Assembly (NCBI GenBank): GCA_034509425.1
Contig: JAVTVJ010000566.1
Location: 682,001-746,000 of the forward strand
Source: Eopsaltria australis
Taxonomy: Eukaryota > Chordata > Aves > Passeriformes > Petroicidae
DNA: 64,000 nt
Direction of reading: 5' to 3'
Shown here: one piece after another, positions 46,501 through 59,042 of the stretch
Numbering within the stretch: position 1 is the stretch's first letter
How the letters are laid out: each line of letters starts with the position of its first letter
Notes under the pieces: model-generated
What the model saw: only the letters and a program-made list of their open reading frames with translations
What the model was told of the DNA's origin: nothing
Databases searched by the model: none
Program-made: the position numbers and the translations under genes

Positions 46501-47631
46501 GTGATGGGCTGAGAGCATTGCCTGCTGTTTGTTCCCTACCACCCTCAGGAAAACACAGCTGGTGTCAGATAAAGAGGAGAGGGACAAAGAAATTCCATAA
46601 TTCAAATAAATTCCATAAATTTTTCCCTTTCTAGCCCACAGCCAAACTCCTCTGTCCTTTTTAAGGCAGAGTAAAGACCCTTCCAAGTGTGATCATTCCC
46701 TTGTTGCAGGTCAACAATTTATGCCAAGTTATTCTTTGAGCAGGTTTTTGTTGAGAATAAAAAGTTCAGACATGCTCACCACTCCATAGGACACACTCCA
46801 AAAAGCTTAAAAGCTCCAAACTTGCCTGCTCAGGATTGCAATTAGGAGCTGAGATAATTTTCTTCCCAAATGATTCCAAGAGCTGACTCTCAATTGATAC
46901 TTCAGTGCTCAGATTAGCCACCAAGTGTCACCCTAGACCATCACAAAGTCTAATGAGAGGCACTCCTGAATCCCCAGCTTTGCAAAGTTGTGCTGGGAAT
47001 AGGCTGCAAAGAGGTTTCTGCTTCTAAATAAATTTAAAAGCTTTCCAGGTGAATCTATTTCATCCTGGATAACAGATCTGATGCCAGTTTTGCTGCCCAG
47101 GTGTTGCTGAATTTTTGGACAGCAGCCACCTCAATGCTTTGTGCCAATTGTCATCAGCAAGGGGCTCTGTGCAAGTTCCTTTCTGCCTCTCTCTGCACTC
47201 TCCAAATTTCAAAAGAACATTCTAACTCTGCTGTTTATCATTCCTGGGGATTTCCTGTCAAAAGCAGAGTTTTCCGAACTTTTAAAATATAATCTAGGTT
47301 CTGAAGGCATTAATGTGGTTCAGAAAAAGCACAACCCTTCAGGTTTATTCTGCTAAATTACTCCAGTAATTAACTGAGAGTAATTTACTTTCTTCAAAAG
47401 ACATCCCAAAGCAAAACTTCCTGTTTGGCTTCCTTCTCCTTGGTTTCTGAAATTATTTGGAATACAAACTGATTTATATATTCCTGGGCTTTCCCTAAAG
47501 AGCTTTCATTTAAAATGAAGTTGGTCATGTCCAGATTTAGATCCAGATAATACAGAAAATTTTGGAAGAGTGATCAATTTTTCAGTATTTTGCAGCTGAA
47601 TTGGATTTCAGAGAGTCTTTACTGCTAAAGC

Positions 47632-48354
47632 TCTTTTTTGAGGCTCACTTCCAACTTCCAGTAAAACCAGTAAATTGATGCTGGAGTAATATTTTTGTCA
47701 GGAAAACTCCATAGAGATATTTTCCAAGAAGAATATAAGGGATATTCATTCGTTTTGAGGAACATGTGAATATTTCTGTGCTGTTGACCAGAATGAAATA
47801 AAGAAAGATTTTTTTTTTTTGGGAAAGGTTTTATAACTCATTACAAAGGCTGTAAAATGGGCAATGGCCTTGTTGAGGGATTCTGTTCTCAGGATAGAAG
47901 GATTTAAGTGAAATCCTTAAAAAAGCATCTAAGTAAATAATTTTAAAAATGCCTACTTGAATGCTAATTCTCTTTACTCAGCATGACAAATTAAGTGTGT
48001 TTAGATTAAATTACCTGCTTATGGCCCTTTTTTTGCAAAGGTTGCTTTTTTGAGGCTCACTTCCAGCCTCCAGTAAAACCAGATGATTGATGCTGGAGCC
48101 GTATTTTTGTCTGGAAACCTCCACAGAGGTATTTTCCTTGTATGAATATTTCTGTTCATTTGAACAGAACAAAATAAAGAAAGAGGATTTTGTGGGCAAG
48201 ATTTTGTAACTCATCACAGAGGCTGTAAAAGGGGCAATGGCCTTGTTAAGGGATTCTTTTCTCAGGATATAAAGATTTAAATAAATTTCCTACTTGAACA
48301 CTGATTCTCTTTACTCAGCACGACAAATTGAGTGTGTTTAGGTTAAATTATCTG
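47632..48354. repeat. Tandem duplication, 412-bp period, two copies
   Basis: Copy 1 spans about 47632-48019 and copy 2 about 48044-48354. Landmarks are TGAGGCTCACTTCCA (47639 and 48051), AGTAAAACCAG, AATAAAGAAAG, GGGCAATGGCCTTGTT and CTTTACTCAGCA. Copy 2 has internal deletions. Neither is coding. Confidence 0.9.
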
Positions 48355-50521
48355 TCACTTTAATGTCCCTTCCTAAAGCACAAGCCCAAATCTCTTTCTC
48401 CCTGCCTGTTAATAGGGCCCAGTTAATATTGGCCACGTTTTCAGCTTTGCCACTGGAGATAAGTCAGGAAGCACTTGCAGCCAAATGTGATATCCAAGAA
48501 CCTGAAAATTCACTCAGAGGCCTAAAAACTGAGCAGTGTCTTGCCTGATTTTTAATATTGCAGAGAAAATGATGTTCTTTTCATCAAGTGTCCAAACAGA
48601 ACAATTCAGCCTCTTAAAATCCCTGGAGTTTCTGCCTGCCTTGGCATGGAAAAATTCCTGGCTGATCAGCTCGTTTCTGTCTTGGTGCTTTGGTGAATCT
48701 CCTGAATATTTGTTTTTATTAAAAAGAATTAATGCCTGCACACCCCAGAGCCCTCTTACAAATGCTCCTAATAATAGACATTAGAAATTACCTAGATTTG
48801 TATCATTTCAGATTTATAGATTTAATAAGGGTTATTTGCACTTCCTATTTTTGTTTCAGAGGATTTCTTCACCTTAATTAGAATTTAATTTGATACTCTG
48901 TGGGGGATTTAATAACGTCATTTGTTGTACTGGTGTTGTTTACACAAAGAAATGAAAACCTGCAGCCCATAGCTCAGAATGTGGATTTGAGTTGGAAACC
49001 AAATTACTGCAGCTCTGTAGCCATATTTAACAAGCTTTGGTGCCATAAAAACTATTCTGGGTGTAAAAGTCCAGGTCTGTAGCAAGAGGGGAAAGAGCAT
49101 CCTTCAGGAATCCCTCCTCATTGTACTCAAGGTTTTCTGCAGCTCCTGTAAATCCATTTTTCTTTATTTTAGCAATCCACAGATAGGCAGAAGCTCCATT
49201 TCCCTCAGATGTGCCACACTTTTGGGTTTATTCCCATTTCCCCCCCATTTCCTCCTTGCTTTCCCCAGTGTTTTCCAGGTGCTGCAGACACCATCACTGG
49301 AAGCAGCTGCTCTGTCGCTCTCGGATTTTTTTTTAAACAACAAATGAGCCATAATGCAAATTATGCCTTCAAAGAATCAAAGTCAAAGCACCATCTAGGG
49401 ACCACAATTGTGTAACATCTTCATTCCCTTGCAAACTGCAGCAATCCCATCCCAAATAGAATTAAATTAATTTACCCATGCCACGAATTTCCTGCAGCTC
49501 ATTTCACCGTAGATTTAGACAATCTCCTCCACTCATGGGAAGAATTACATATTTGTACATAGAAATCAATGCCAATCAAGTGCAGCAAATTATTTTGGAT
49601 TGATGTCTTCAAAAAATTCTCAGAGTAGGGGAAAAAGCAATCCAAAACCCCTCCTGCAGTCGGTGATGGGAGAGGCTGTGCTCAGCATCAGAGTTGTTTC
49701 CTTGGAAACAAGGAGCCCCATGATGCCCAGTGCCAGAGGAGCATGCTCAGTGCAGAAATAAATCAGGGTAATTTTGCTGCTTTTGTTCTGGAGCCCACCC
49801 CGGGTTTGCTGCTGGGAAAATGCCTCAGTTTGCCTTGTCCAGGTGATTGGCAGAGTGGGGGACCACTGGTGCTGAAGTCTTGATTAATGTGGGGTGAAAT
49901 AACTGACACTCTGTCCTGAGGGAAAACTCAGCCTCCCTGCACGCAGAGATTCAAAGGAAATCTCAGCAACATGAATTTCAGTTCCCATTTAGAAGGGGAA
50001 AATTACCCAAATGACAGATCACAGCAGCAAGCTCTTATCTGCCAAAACAGATAAACTCCAGTTTTTCTCCCCCATTTCAGTTCTGCTCGTGAACTGCTGC
50101 TTTTCCTGGTTTACAGCCTCCTTACTCAGACAGTATTTGAGCTGAAATCAGAAAAAACACCGACATTAGATGAGGAAAAATCCCCAAAACAAAGCACTCT
50201 GCCCTCAGAGGATTTTTGAGTGTGTTCTCAGAAAGGAAGTGGTTGCTTTAAGATGGAGAAAGAGCCTGATCTCTGTAGTGCAGCTCTGGTGGTTGGCATT
50301 TGTAGCTCTCAGTGTGTCTGGAATACGAGATGAGCCATTCACAGACACCCACGGGCTGCTGGAGCTGCAACCTGAATTTATTCAAGTCCACACTCAATCT
50401 GAGTTCCCTAAAGAATAAGACCTCTGTTGGAGCTCTCTTGAATCACACTTGTTTTTCATTGCTGAGCAGAGGTAGATGGGCTTTTAAAAATAGCCCAAAT
50501 GGGGACTATAAATAAAAATAC

Positions 50522-50617
50522 AAATAATATAAATATAAATAATATAAATATAAATAATATAAACATGAATAATATAAACATAAATAATAGAAATATAAAT
50601 AATACAAACATAAATAT
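50522..50617. repeat. 15-bp AT minisatellite, about 6.4 copies
   Basis: Consecutive units of the form AAATAATATAAATAT start at 50522, 50537, 50552, 50567, 50582 and 50597, with a final partial unit. Single-base variants (ACAT, GAAT, ATAG) mark individual units. Confidence 0.92.
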
Positions 50618-53600
50618 ATGCTTTTATGTAAACACATAGGTAAAAAGATACATTAAAAAATTAAAACCAACATCAGATTGAGGTCAGAGTTTCTTTGCCC
50701 CTGGTTCATGGTGGTGCTGCTGTCGTTGTCACTCTTTCCTAACTCTTAAAATTGCCATTTCATGTGCTTGGAGCATAATGAAGAAATTAAGAAGGAACTC
50801 CTGAAAAAAGCTTTGTTTTACTTGAAAAATAATGATCCTTTTTCTTGATTTTTTTTTTCCCTTGGTTAGCTCTTACTTGGACCTTAAAATATGTGCCAAG
50901 GGCAGAGTTTTATAGATAGAATAGACACCAGAATTAAAGTAATTGAGGAAAAATGAGTGTTTTTCTCCCTGTCCCCAGATACCAATAGAGGCAATGGGAA
51001 TATTTGTAAGATAATAAGACTTATTCTAATACTCTTTCCAGACTACATTTCCTAATAAATTTCAGCTAAAACAGCAGGCTGTAGAAATCCACCTCGAAAT
51101 GAAATCCTAGAATTCCTGATTAGGAGAGGAGTAAGGCTAATAATCACAAATGTGAGTGCTGGAATTCCACCACCACAGGCTCCTCTTGCAGGTGCTGGAA
51201 TTCCCACTTTTTCTGCTGATGGAGAAGGCTCTAAACTCTCACATTTTATAAACATTTATCAGTGTCCTGGACACAGCAAATGCAGAAAGTCCTCGCAGCC
51301 TTTCTGGCTGGGCTTTGTCCTGGGACGTGAAATTTGTCTGATTTCTGGTCCTAAATGCAGCATCTGTCCATTTGTACAAAGTGCAGTTCTGTAAATTGAT
51401 GATTTCTTGGATGGTTTTATCTCCCAAGGTAGGGGGGTTTGCAACTTTCCTTATCAAATTCTGTCAGCACTGTGAAGAGATCCCATAATTGCTTTAATGT
51501 TCTCCTTTCTCATCCCTCAAAAGCATTTCATTGACATGAACTATTGATGTTCAAACCCAATATTTTTAATTTTTGCTTTTTCCAGAGAGGAGCCAAATGG
51601 TTTTGTTTTGTTTATTTTCAGTCTGTTCATTTCCACGAGTTTAAAAAAAAAAAAAAATTGCTGCTCTAGCAGTACAAACCCATAACTGTAGAAGCAATTA
51701 CAGATTCTGGTTGAAAAATTTCTGCCTGTGATGGCCGCAAACACTTCCCTACCTTATTTATGGATTTGCTCCATGCAGTTTGTGGTGGCCTTTTGTGGAT
51801 TTCTGCAGTGATCCTCCAAAACTGATGGTCTGAAGGGCACAGCTGCTGTGTTCAAATAGAAAACCTGATCCAAATAACCCTGTTTCAATTAAGCAAAAAG
51901 AAAAGGTGCATTCTGAGTGTTTTTCTCCGAGTTTCTCCAACCCCCAAAGCTCCATTTCTAAACTTAAGGGTCACCCAACATTTCAGAGGGCTGATAACAA
52001 CAATGCTGATAATGAATTAGCAATTTGTGATGCCAAAAGTTCAGAGTCTGCTTTTGAAGCTGATTTGCAGTTTCATTTCTTCTCTCTCTTTAATGATTTC
52101 TCTGCAGTTAATTACATTGTTCTCTCCTGTCTGCACCGACACTCGTAATTTTACAAAACTACTTGCAATTTAAGCTTGTCATCAGCAATGAAAACTTCAA
52201 TTGGAGGGCTGTGATCTCCACTCCATCAAACAGAAAGAAAAGGAAAATGAAATGGATTGTTGAGAATAAGGAGCACAACAATTTGGTTGATGGAATGGTC
52301 ACAACCTTCCCTCAGTGAGTTTCAGCAATATCTGCAGTTAATTCCAGTCTTGTCTCAGTCTAAGATCATTTATCCAGTTGAATAATCAAATGTTTTCAGT
52401 TCTCAAATAACAGTTTGGTCTTTTGGGCTTTTTAAATTGAATGTTCAAGAAGAATATTCAGCAACTGGAGCTAAGTGGCCCTTTTTTTAAGCCTAGTCTT
52501 ACCCAAAGTACCTGGTTTTGCACTAAACAACAGCGGAATTAGTACTTGCATTTATAAAGGCACTTTAATATGTTTGAAAGTAAATTATGCTTTCTGCAAA
52601 TCGGTTTTGCAATATATTTTTTTCTTTAAATTATTCCAACCTCCTGATGCTATGAGCAAAACCTTTCTTAATTTCTGATGGGGTTTTACACCTGAGCACA
52701 ATGAATATCTAAACAAGCTTTATTACCTTTTCAAAATGAAGGAGAGAGGTGCTTTTTCTTGTAAATCATCTTGGAACAGAGTCAGAAAAAATAAGAAAAA
52801 GCCTAATTATTCTGTGATCTTGTGAAAAAAACAGACACAAGAAACAGAATCAGTGTTGCTGTGACAAAAATTCAATTTGTGGCTGTAATAGAGGAATGGA
52901 GCTCCCAAATATTTGTATTATTCAGCTGAAAGCCTCATGTGCACGATGAGACAACACAGATTTCTTTAAGGATGAAATTGTGTTTTCTGGAATATTATCC
53001 CAACCAAACAACACAGGTCCTTATGTGGCACAGGAACTCTCAGGCCTCTCTCTAACACCTCTGTGTGTCCACTTCAGAAAAAAGGATTCTTTTACCATAA
53101 TTTACAATCATTTTTCATTTATTGTGCTACTCAGACACTGCAGAATCCTGCAGAGCGCCACTCAGGGAAAAGCAGGGTCCACACTTCAGACCTTCTCTGG
53201 AAATGGTACAAATATTTGTGAATATCTTTGCTCCACAAAACTTTCCTTTTGCTCATCATAAACCTTCCAAAAATAAGGGGAAAACATTTCTCTGTTTTAC
53301 TCAATGATTATTTTACTGTGACTGAAGTTAAGAATCTGGACCAACAAAAAATAACCTTGACAGGTGAGGTCTTCAAATACTGTAAAAAAATCTCCAAGCC
53401 AAAACATTTGTGTATATACTTGAAAAAAAATATTAACCCTCCCCCAAAATATGTTTTTTTAAAATATTTTTTAAATTATTTCCTATCTACTTCACATAGA
53501 TGTTTAATCTTTCCCCTTGGTTTTTTGGGATGGTCAGGTTTTCTCTGTGTTCAGAAGTATTTTACTGGCATTTACTGGGGAAGAAATGTATGAACTTCTT

Positions 53601-54500
53601 AATGAAAATCTAAATTTGGGGCTGCAAAACCCCACAGTCAAATAAAAGCACAACTTTTCAGTGCCATATTACCCCACCTGTGATAAATTCCTGAAATTCT
53701 ACCTCTTTTTCACCTCCAGGTCTCAACTAGAACAGGATTTTTTTCTGAGAGCTGGTCTAGAACTCAAATAATTACCAGGAAAAAAATATATATAGCTCTG
53801 CTACCCACTTAGGTTGTCAAAAGAGATGATCACAGTCTGGCCAAAAAAATTTAATTATTTTAACACTTCCCAGTATAAATAGAGCATTCAAATACCAAAC
53901 TTGAGGGAGGAATGTTTGTACTGTTGGAAAACTTCCAGGAATATTCTCGGGAGGAATTGTAATTTTGTCTCGGTGGATTCCTGGGTTTGCTCCTGACGTG
54001 ATTGACTGAGGTGGTGTGCAGATGGTGGAGGCCACAGAGAATTTCCTTGCCATGGCCTTATTGTGCCTCAAATTAATGTGCAGTTACATTTTTAAAGTAA
54101 AAGAAAAGAATTTGTAAATCTAAGTTCTCGCCAGCGCCCTACAAATCGCTACAATTGCATTTTTTGTGGTGTTCTCATCGCTGGTTACTGCTCTCAATCC
54201 AACACAAATTGAAATAATGAAGATTCAGGCCCGTGCCATGAATTGTCCCTGGCTCTTGGCAGCTTTTGCTGCTGAGCAGGTGCTGCTGCACAGTCCCAGC
54301 TCAGAAATGCCAGGCTCTGCTTGCCTGGTTTCACAGCACACCAGGGTGAGCTGCATCCCCTATCCCTGCAAACTAATCAATGGTTTTCCATGGAATGCTC
54401 ATTGGGAATGAGCTCACGAGCGTGGAATGCTCATTTATAAACGTTACAGGGTTTTAAATCTGATTATCACATCTTAGAGTGCAAGTGTGTCCCATGCTCT

Positions 54501-54932
54501 TGGTGCCTTAGGATTTGAGCTTTGATATTCTCCATGTATTTGTAACCCTGCAGTTCTTTAGTGCAGAACTCTAAACTCCATCTCCAGTGGCAGCTGCTGC
54601 TCTCCCATTTGGGGCAGACACAACAATTCCTCTCCAGGCCTGGCACTCAAGGACACCTGAGTGTCCCAGGCCCTGAGAGATGGAAACAAAAGTGAGTTGG
54701 GGGAGTAAACTTGGGGTAAATGACTTCATTAGGTGAAGCTGTAATTGGAAGATGAACCCACAATATACAAATGAACCAAACTTATCAAAGTGTGAAAATT
54801 CGTGACCCATTGTCCATTTTTGAGTGTAGCCCTGGGGGGCTTTGTCTGGCCTAAATGTACCCGAAGGCCCTTCAATAAATATATCTGCTTTTTATTCCCT
54901 GAATTGTGTCTGGCCTCTGTTTTTAGGTAGCC
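54501..54932 (+). mobile_element. Solo LTR-like element, copy 2
   Basis: This is the same element as 43104-43535 in the opposite orientation. It keeps the poly(A) signal (54874-54879) and the GTCTGGCCTCTGTTTTTAGG segment, but the TATA box is altered to TTATCAAAG and the octamer is broken. Short open frames here are shared with copy 1 only because the DNA is homologous. No internal retroviral sequence is attached, and the inverted arrangement rules out the two LTRs belonging to one intact provirus. Confidence 0.75.
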
Positions 54933-55116
54933 CTGACAAGATATCACTCTAATATTCCTCAATTTAATACTGATTTTACTGGAATGAGAACTCTGAAGAC
55001 ATTCCCAGAACAACCCCAGCCCCGTCTCTTTACCCTGCAATGTTCCTGACTGTGCTGCTCCCCCATTTATTGACATGGGCAACTGATTTCAGAACAAATG
55101 TCTCTAAAGCCTGACA

Positions 55117-55897
55117 AATACTCATTCTTTGCTTTGCTTTATTTGAGTTTAAGGGAATTAGAGATGGATTAATAGGGATGGCAGGTGCAAAACCCCAAGC
55201 AGAAATCTCAGATCTGGGTGATTACATGTGTGAACTCCCAAAATTCACTGAGTGGCATCAGTGATGCCCTTGATTGGTACAAACTTTTCTTTCTGTTCTT
55301 CTTGTGGCCTCTTCTTCCACTTGCTGCAGCTTCCCCTGGGTGCTGTGTAGGGTAAAGACACTCTAGAGCAGGAAAACTCAGCCTTCCTGGCATTCCCAAT
55401 CCCATTCAACTGCAAAACTGATTTTCCCAGTGATCACCTCATCTCTGCATCTGTTCTTACCATTTTTTTTTATACAGGCAGGACTAATTAATGATAAAAT
55501 ACAGAGTTTCAGCAAATTCATCCTTTGCTTTCCTTTATTTGGGTTTAAGGGAATTAGAGACAGAATAATGGCATAGCTGAAAATTTAGGGATGACAAGTG
55601 CAAAACCCCAAAGAGAAATCCCAGCTCCGGGTGACTTCATGTGGCACCAGTGATGCCCTCGTTTAGTACAAAAGTTTCTGTTCTTGTGGCCTCTTCTTCC
55701 ACTTGCTGCAGCTTCCGCTGGGTGCTGTGCAGGGCAGGGACATCCTGGAGCAGGAAAACTCAGCCTTCCTGCCATTCCCAATCCCATTCAACTGCAAAAT
55801 TGATTTTCCCAGTGATCACCTCATCTCTGCATCTGTTCTTACCCTTTTTTTTTATACAGGTCGGACTTATTAATGATAAAATACCAAGTTTCAACTG
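55117..55897. repeat. Tandem duplication, about 396-bp period, two copies
   Basis: Copy 1 is about 55117-55513 and copy 2 about 55514-55897. Landmarks are GTTTAAGGGAATTAGAGA, GTGGCCTCTTCTTCCACTTG, CAGGAAAACTCAGCC and CAGTGATCACCTCATCTCTG. The second copy contains a short insertion and a deletion relative to the first. Similar short frames open on the - strand in both copies only because of the duplication. Confidence 0.9.
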
Positions 55898-56706
55898 CAA
55901 GATCTCCATTATGGCTCTGAACACTGAGGTATAAAAAGTGAAATCCCAATAGCCCTGCAAGCCAAGTGCAGCCCTTTCTGCATGATGTCCTTGGGGTTTT
56001 GATTTGGCAGGGTCGCTGCCTTCTGGGTGGGCTGAAGATCTCCAAGTCCTCTGGCAACTGAATGGCCTTTTTTTTCCAAAGCAACTGGCCATGTCCTCTT
56101 TTTTTAGGGGAAAAAAAAAAAGTTATTCAGCCACTTAGTCCTTTCAGTTTCACTCAGGAACTCCATTCTAGAGAGACTTTTGGTGGTTCTTAATTCAGCT
56201 AGACAGAAAGTTTCTAGTGACACTGCATTATGCAAAATCCCCAACAAACACAGAGGGGAGGAACAAGTTAAAGATGTTGTTAGAGGAAGAAGGATGTATT
56301 TAAAAGTCTCTGGAAGGAGCTCAACGGAAGTTTCATGTCTTACACACTCTGCCTCTTAACTGCCCCTCTGAAATATTTATTTTATATTTTGCTTGCATAG
56401 CTCTATCTCCTTTATAAATGGAGAGATGTTGAGGTATTAATGCATTTTTTTCTGGCCCTGTTGTGTGGTTATAATGAGAGAAGAAACATCCCAAGGAGGA
56501 ATTTAACAACTTGTCCTGTGATGAACCTTCCTGGGGGAATTCAGGAGAGGGACTGGGAGCAGGGGGAACCAAACCTTGGCAGTGCTGGGGGTCACAACCC
56601 AAGGGAAGGGTTGAACAGAGTCCTCAGTGTGCAGATTTCAGCCCTGCTGCAAGGGGACAGGATGTGCAAACCACATGGAGCAGGGATGAGGTGACAGCTC
56701 AGTGGC

Positions 56707-57200
56707 ATTTTGCAACCCTCCTGTTTGGGGGAGAAAGTAAAAAAAAACTCCTGTTTGACCATAGAATGAGAAAAGAAACTTTCCATCCTTTGAGAAGAAA
56801 CCTCAGTGTTACAGGTCTTGTTCAGAGCTTTGCAAAGTTCTTATAATGAGAATGAAAATGGAACTAATTCCTGCTGGAAACATGAATTACTGAGGCCAGA
56901 TTAATGTTAATATTTCCCCCGTTTCTACAGAATTTATAGAGATTTGAATTTTGCAGCCCTTCTGTTTAGGGAGACAAAAGTACAGAAAACTGTTTGGCCA
57001 TAGAAGGAGAAAAGAAACTGTCCATCCCTTGAGAAGAAAGCCCTGAAAACTCTTCAGTGTTACAGGTCTTGTTCAGAGCTTTGCAAAGTTCTTACAAAGA
57101 GAATGAAAAAGGAACTAATTCCTGCTGGAAATGTGAATCACTGAGACCTAGTTAGTGTTAATATTTTCCCCGTTTCTACAGATGTTATAGAAATAGATTT
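56707..57200. repeat. Tandem duplication, about 241-bp period, two copies
   Basis: Copy 1 starts at 56707 and copy 2 at 56948. Landmarks are ATTTTGCARCCC, GAGAAAAGAAACT, GTGTTACAGGTCTTGTTCAG, GAGCTTTGCAAAGTTCTTA and CCCGTTTCTACAGA. It is immediately adjacent to other duplicated sequence only 0.8 kb upstream. Confidence 0.9.
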
Positions 57201-58934
57201 ATTTATATATTTAAGCTATATTTAATAATTTAGCTGTGTTCTGGGGAAAGGGAAGGTACCAGCTCAGTAGGGATACCAGAGTTGTCTCTTTCAGAGAATT
57301 CCTATATTTTTAAAAATTATGCCATGAACTCTAAAATCCCAGCAGCATTCCCCATTCCCCCTGTCACTCAAGACTGGGAGTAGCAAAAAAGTTTTATTAG
57401 CATGTCTTGAAAAATTTCTGCCAATAAAACCAGAATTTCAGCCACTGAAACCTTTAAAAATATCACCAAGGAGCTGTTCGCATCCCGTTCTGATTACAGC
57501 AGAAAAGCTCTTTATAGTGCACAGCTATGGGGTCACTGCCCCGTATTTTGAAGTGGTTTAATGTATCATTTCTGCACAGGTTGTACAAAATATCAACTCA
57601 GAGAAACCCAAGTTTTACTTTGTTGAACTGAAGTGTGAACCACCCTGAAAATGCCTTTCCTGTGGCAAGAAATTCACATTATTCACCTGTCAAAGCTTTC
57701 TTATGAAGGTGTTTACTACTTTTAGGTTGTGCTTTGCAAGTGAAGTGAGCCCTTACTACCTGTGCTGCACATTTTTTGGGAATAAAAAGCAATTCTAAAA
57801 ACCTATTTGGGTGCAAATGAGTTGAATTTGTCATTTTCTATTAAACCTAAATGCAGATTAAAACAATGGTGCAGCATGGAAATCAAGGATACAGAAAATA
57901 ATCAATGGGAATGATTATCTCTCTGGATATCTGTGATTGCAGCCACCTCCCTGAGGGTTCAGTGCTCTGTCTAATTACCCTGCTTGAAGAAGATTTAGAG
58001 TAGAATTAAAAAACTGGAGGAATTTCAACAGGAGAAAAAAGAACCATAAAAAAGAGGTTCTTGAGTTATGCTTCCTATTAAGTTTCTAATTTTCTCATTA
58101 ACACTGAAATCCAAAGTGCTGGGTCCTCCCAGACTTTATTTCACTCTTTTACACAGAACAACACACTCTTGCATTTCACTGTAATCATCATAAAGCTGTA
58201 ATGTCAGGAGCTCAGTTCTGGAGAAGAAATTCACACCAAAAATTCTTTATTTTTTTACCCCAATACATGTCTGAGTCTGAATTTTTTTCTACCAAGCACA
58301 AATTCTTACTAAAAGTTTATCTATGGCCATGCCCACTATATCTTCAAGTTTTCTCTTTTCCCCAGAAGGGACCAATATATTTGATTAAAAACAAATTAAT
58401 TCAAGTTCATCTTTCAATCTTTTGGAGTGAACAAGGAGACACCAGTCATTTGGATCTTAAGATTCTTAAACAGAAATAGATATTCTGAAGGAGTGCTCCA
58501 TCTACCTAACAAATAATTTGAAATTCTTAGAGGCTTAATCAAGTGCTATGATGACTTGAATTATTAATATTAACTCCCCCCCCCCCCTCCCAAAAAAAAT
58601 AATCTGGCTTATTAAAAGTCAACTTATCCTGTAAAGAATATATATTTTATTTAATGTCCTCTCAAGATCATGGTCAATAAAATGAGGATCACAACAGAAA
58701 AGATATTAAACAAAGTATTCCAGGAACCAGCATCTTGCACCATCTTTAAAATTTTTAAAATGGCATTTTATGGATTTTAGAATAGAAAACTTAAGAAAGG
58801 GGATGCCCAGGGAGGTTTGGAGGTGTCCAAGGAGTTCCTGGAGGTGGCACTCAGAGCTCTGGGCTGGGGTCAAGGTGGGTATTGGGCACAGCTGGGACTT
58901 CATGGGCTGGGAGCTCTTCCCGCCTCAGTGATTT

Positions 58935-59042
58935 GGGATCCTTTGAGTCTAGAATTCCATGGCTTCTTCTGGGATCATCTGAGTCTAGAATTCCATGGCT
59001 TATTCTGGGATCCTTTGAATCTAGAATTCCATGGCTGGTCTG
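58935..59042. repeat. 36-bp minisatellite, three copies
   Basis: Units start at GGGATC at 58935, 58971 and 59007 and share GAGTCTAGAATTCCATGGCT with few differences. The - strand frame across it gives a periodic SHGILDSKDP-like peptide, a by-product of the 36-bp (12-codon) unit. Confidence 0.93.

Noticed and set aside
43104..54932. A single provirus between the two LTRs
   Set aside because: The LTRs are in opposite orientation, and no gag, pol or env similarity is visible between them, including in the 228-codon frame.
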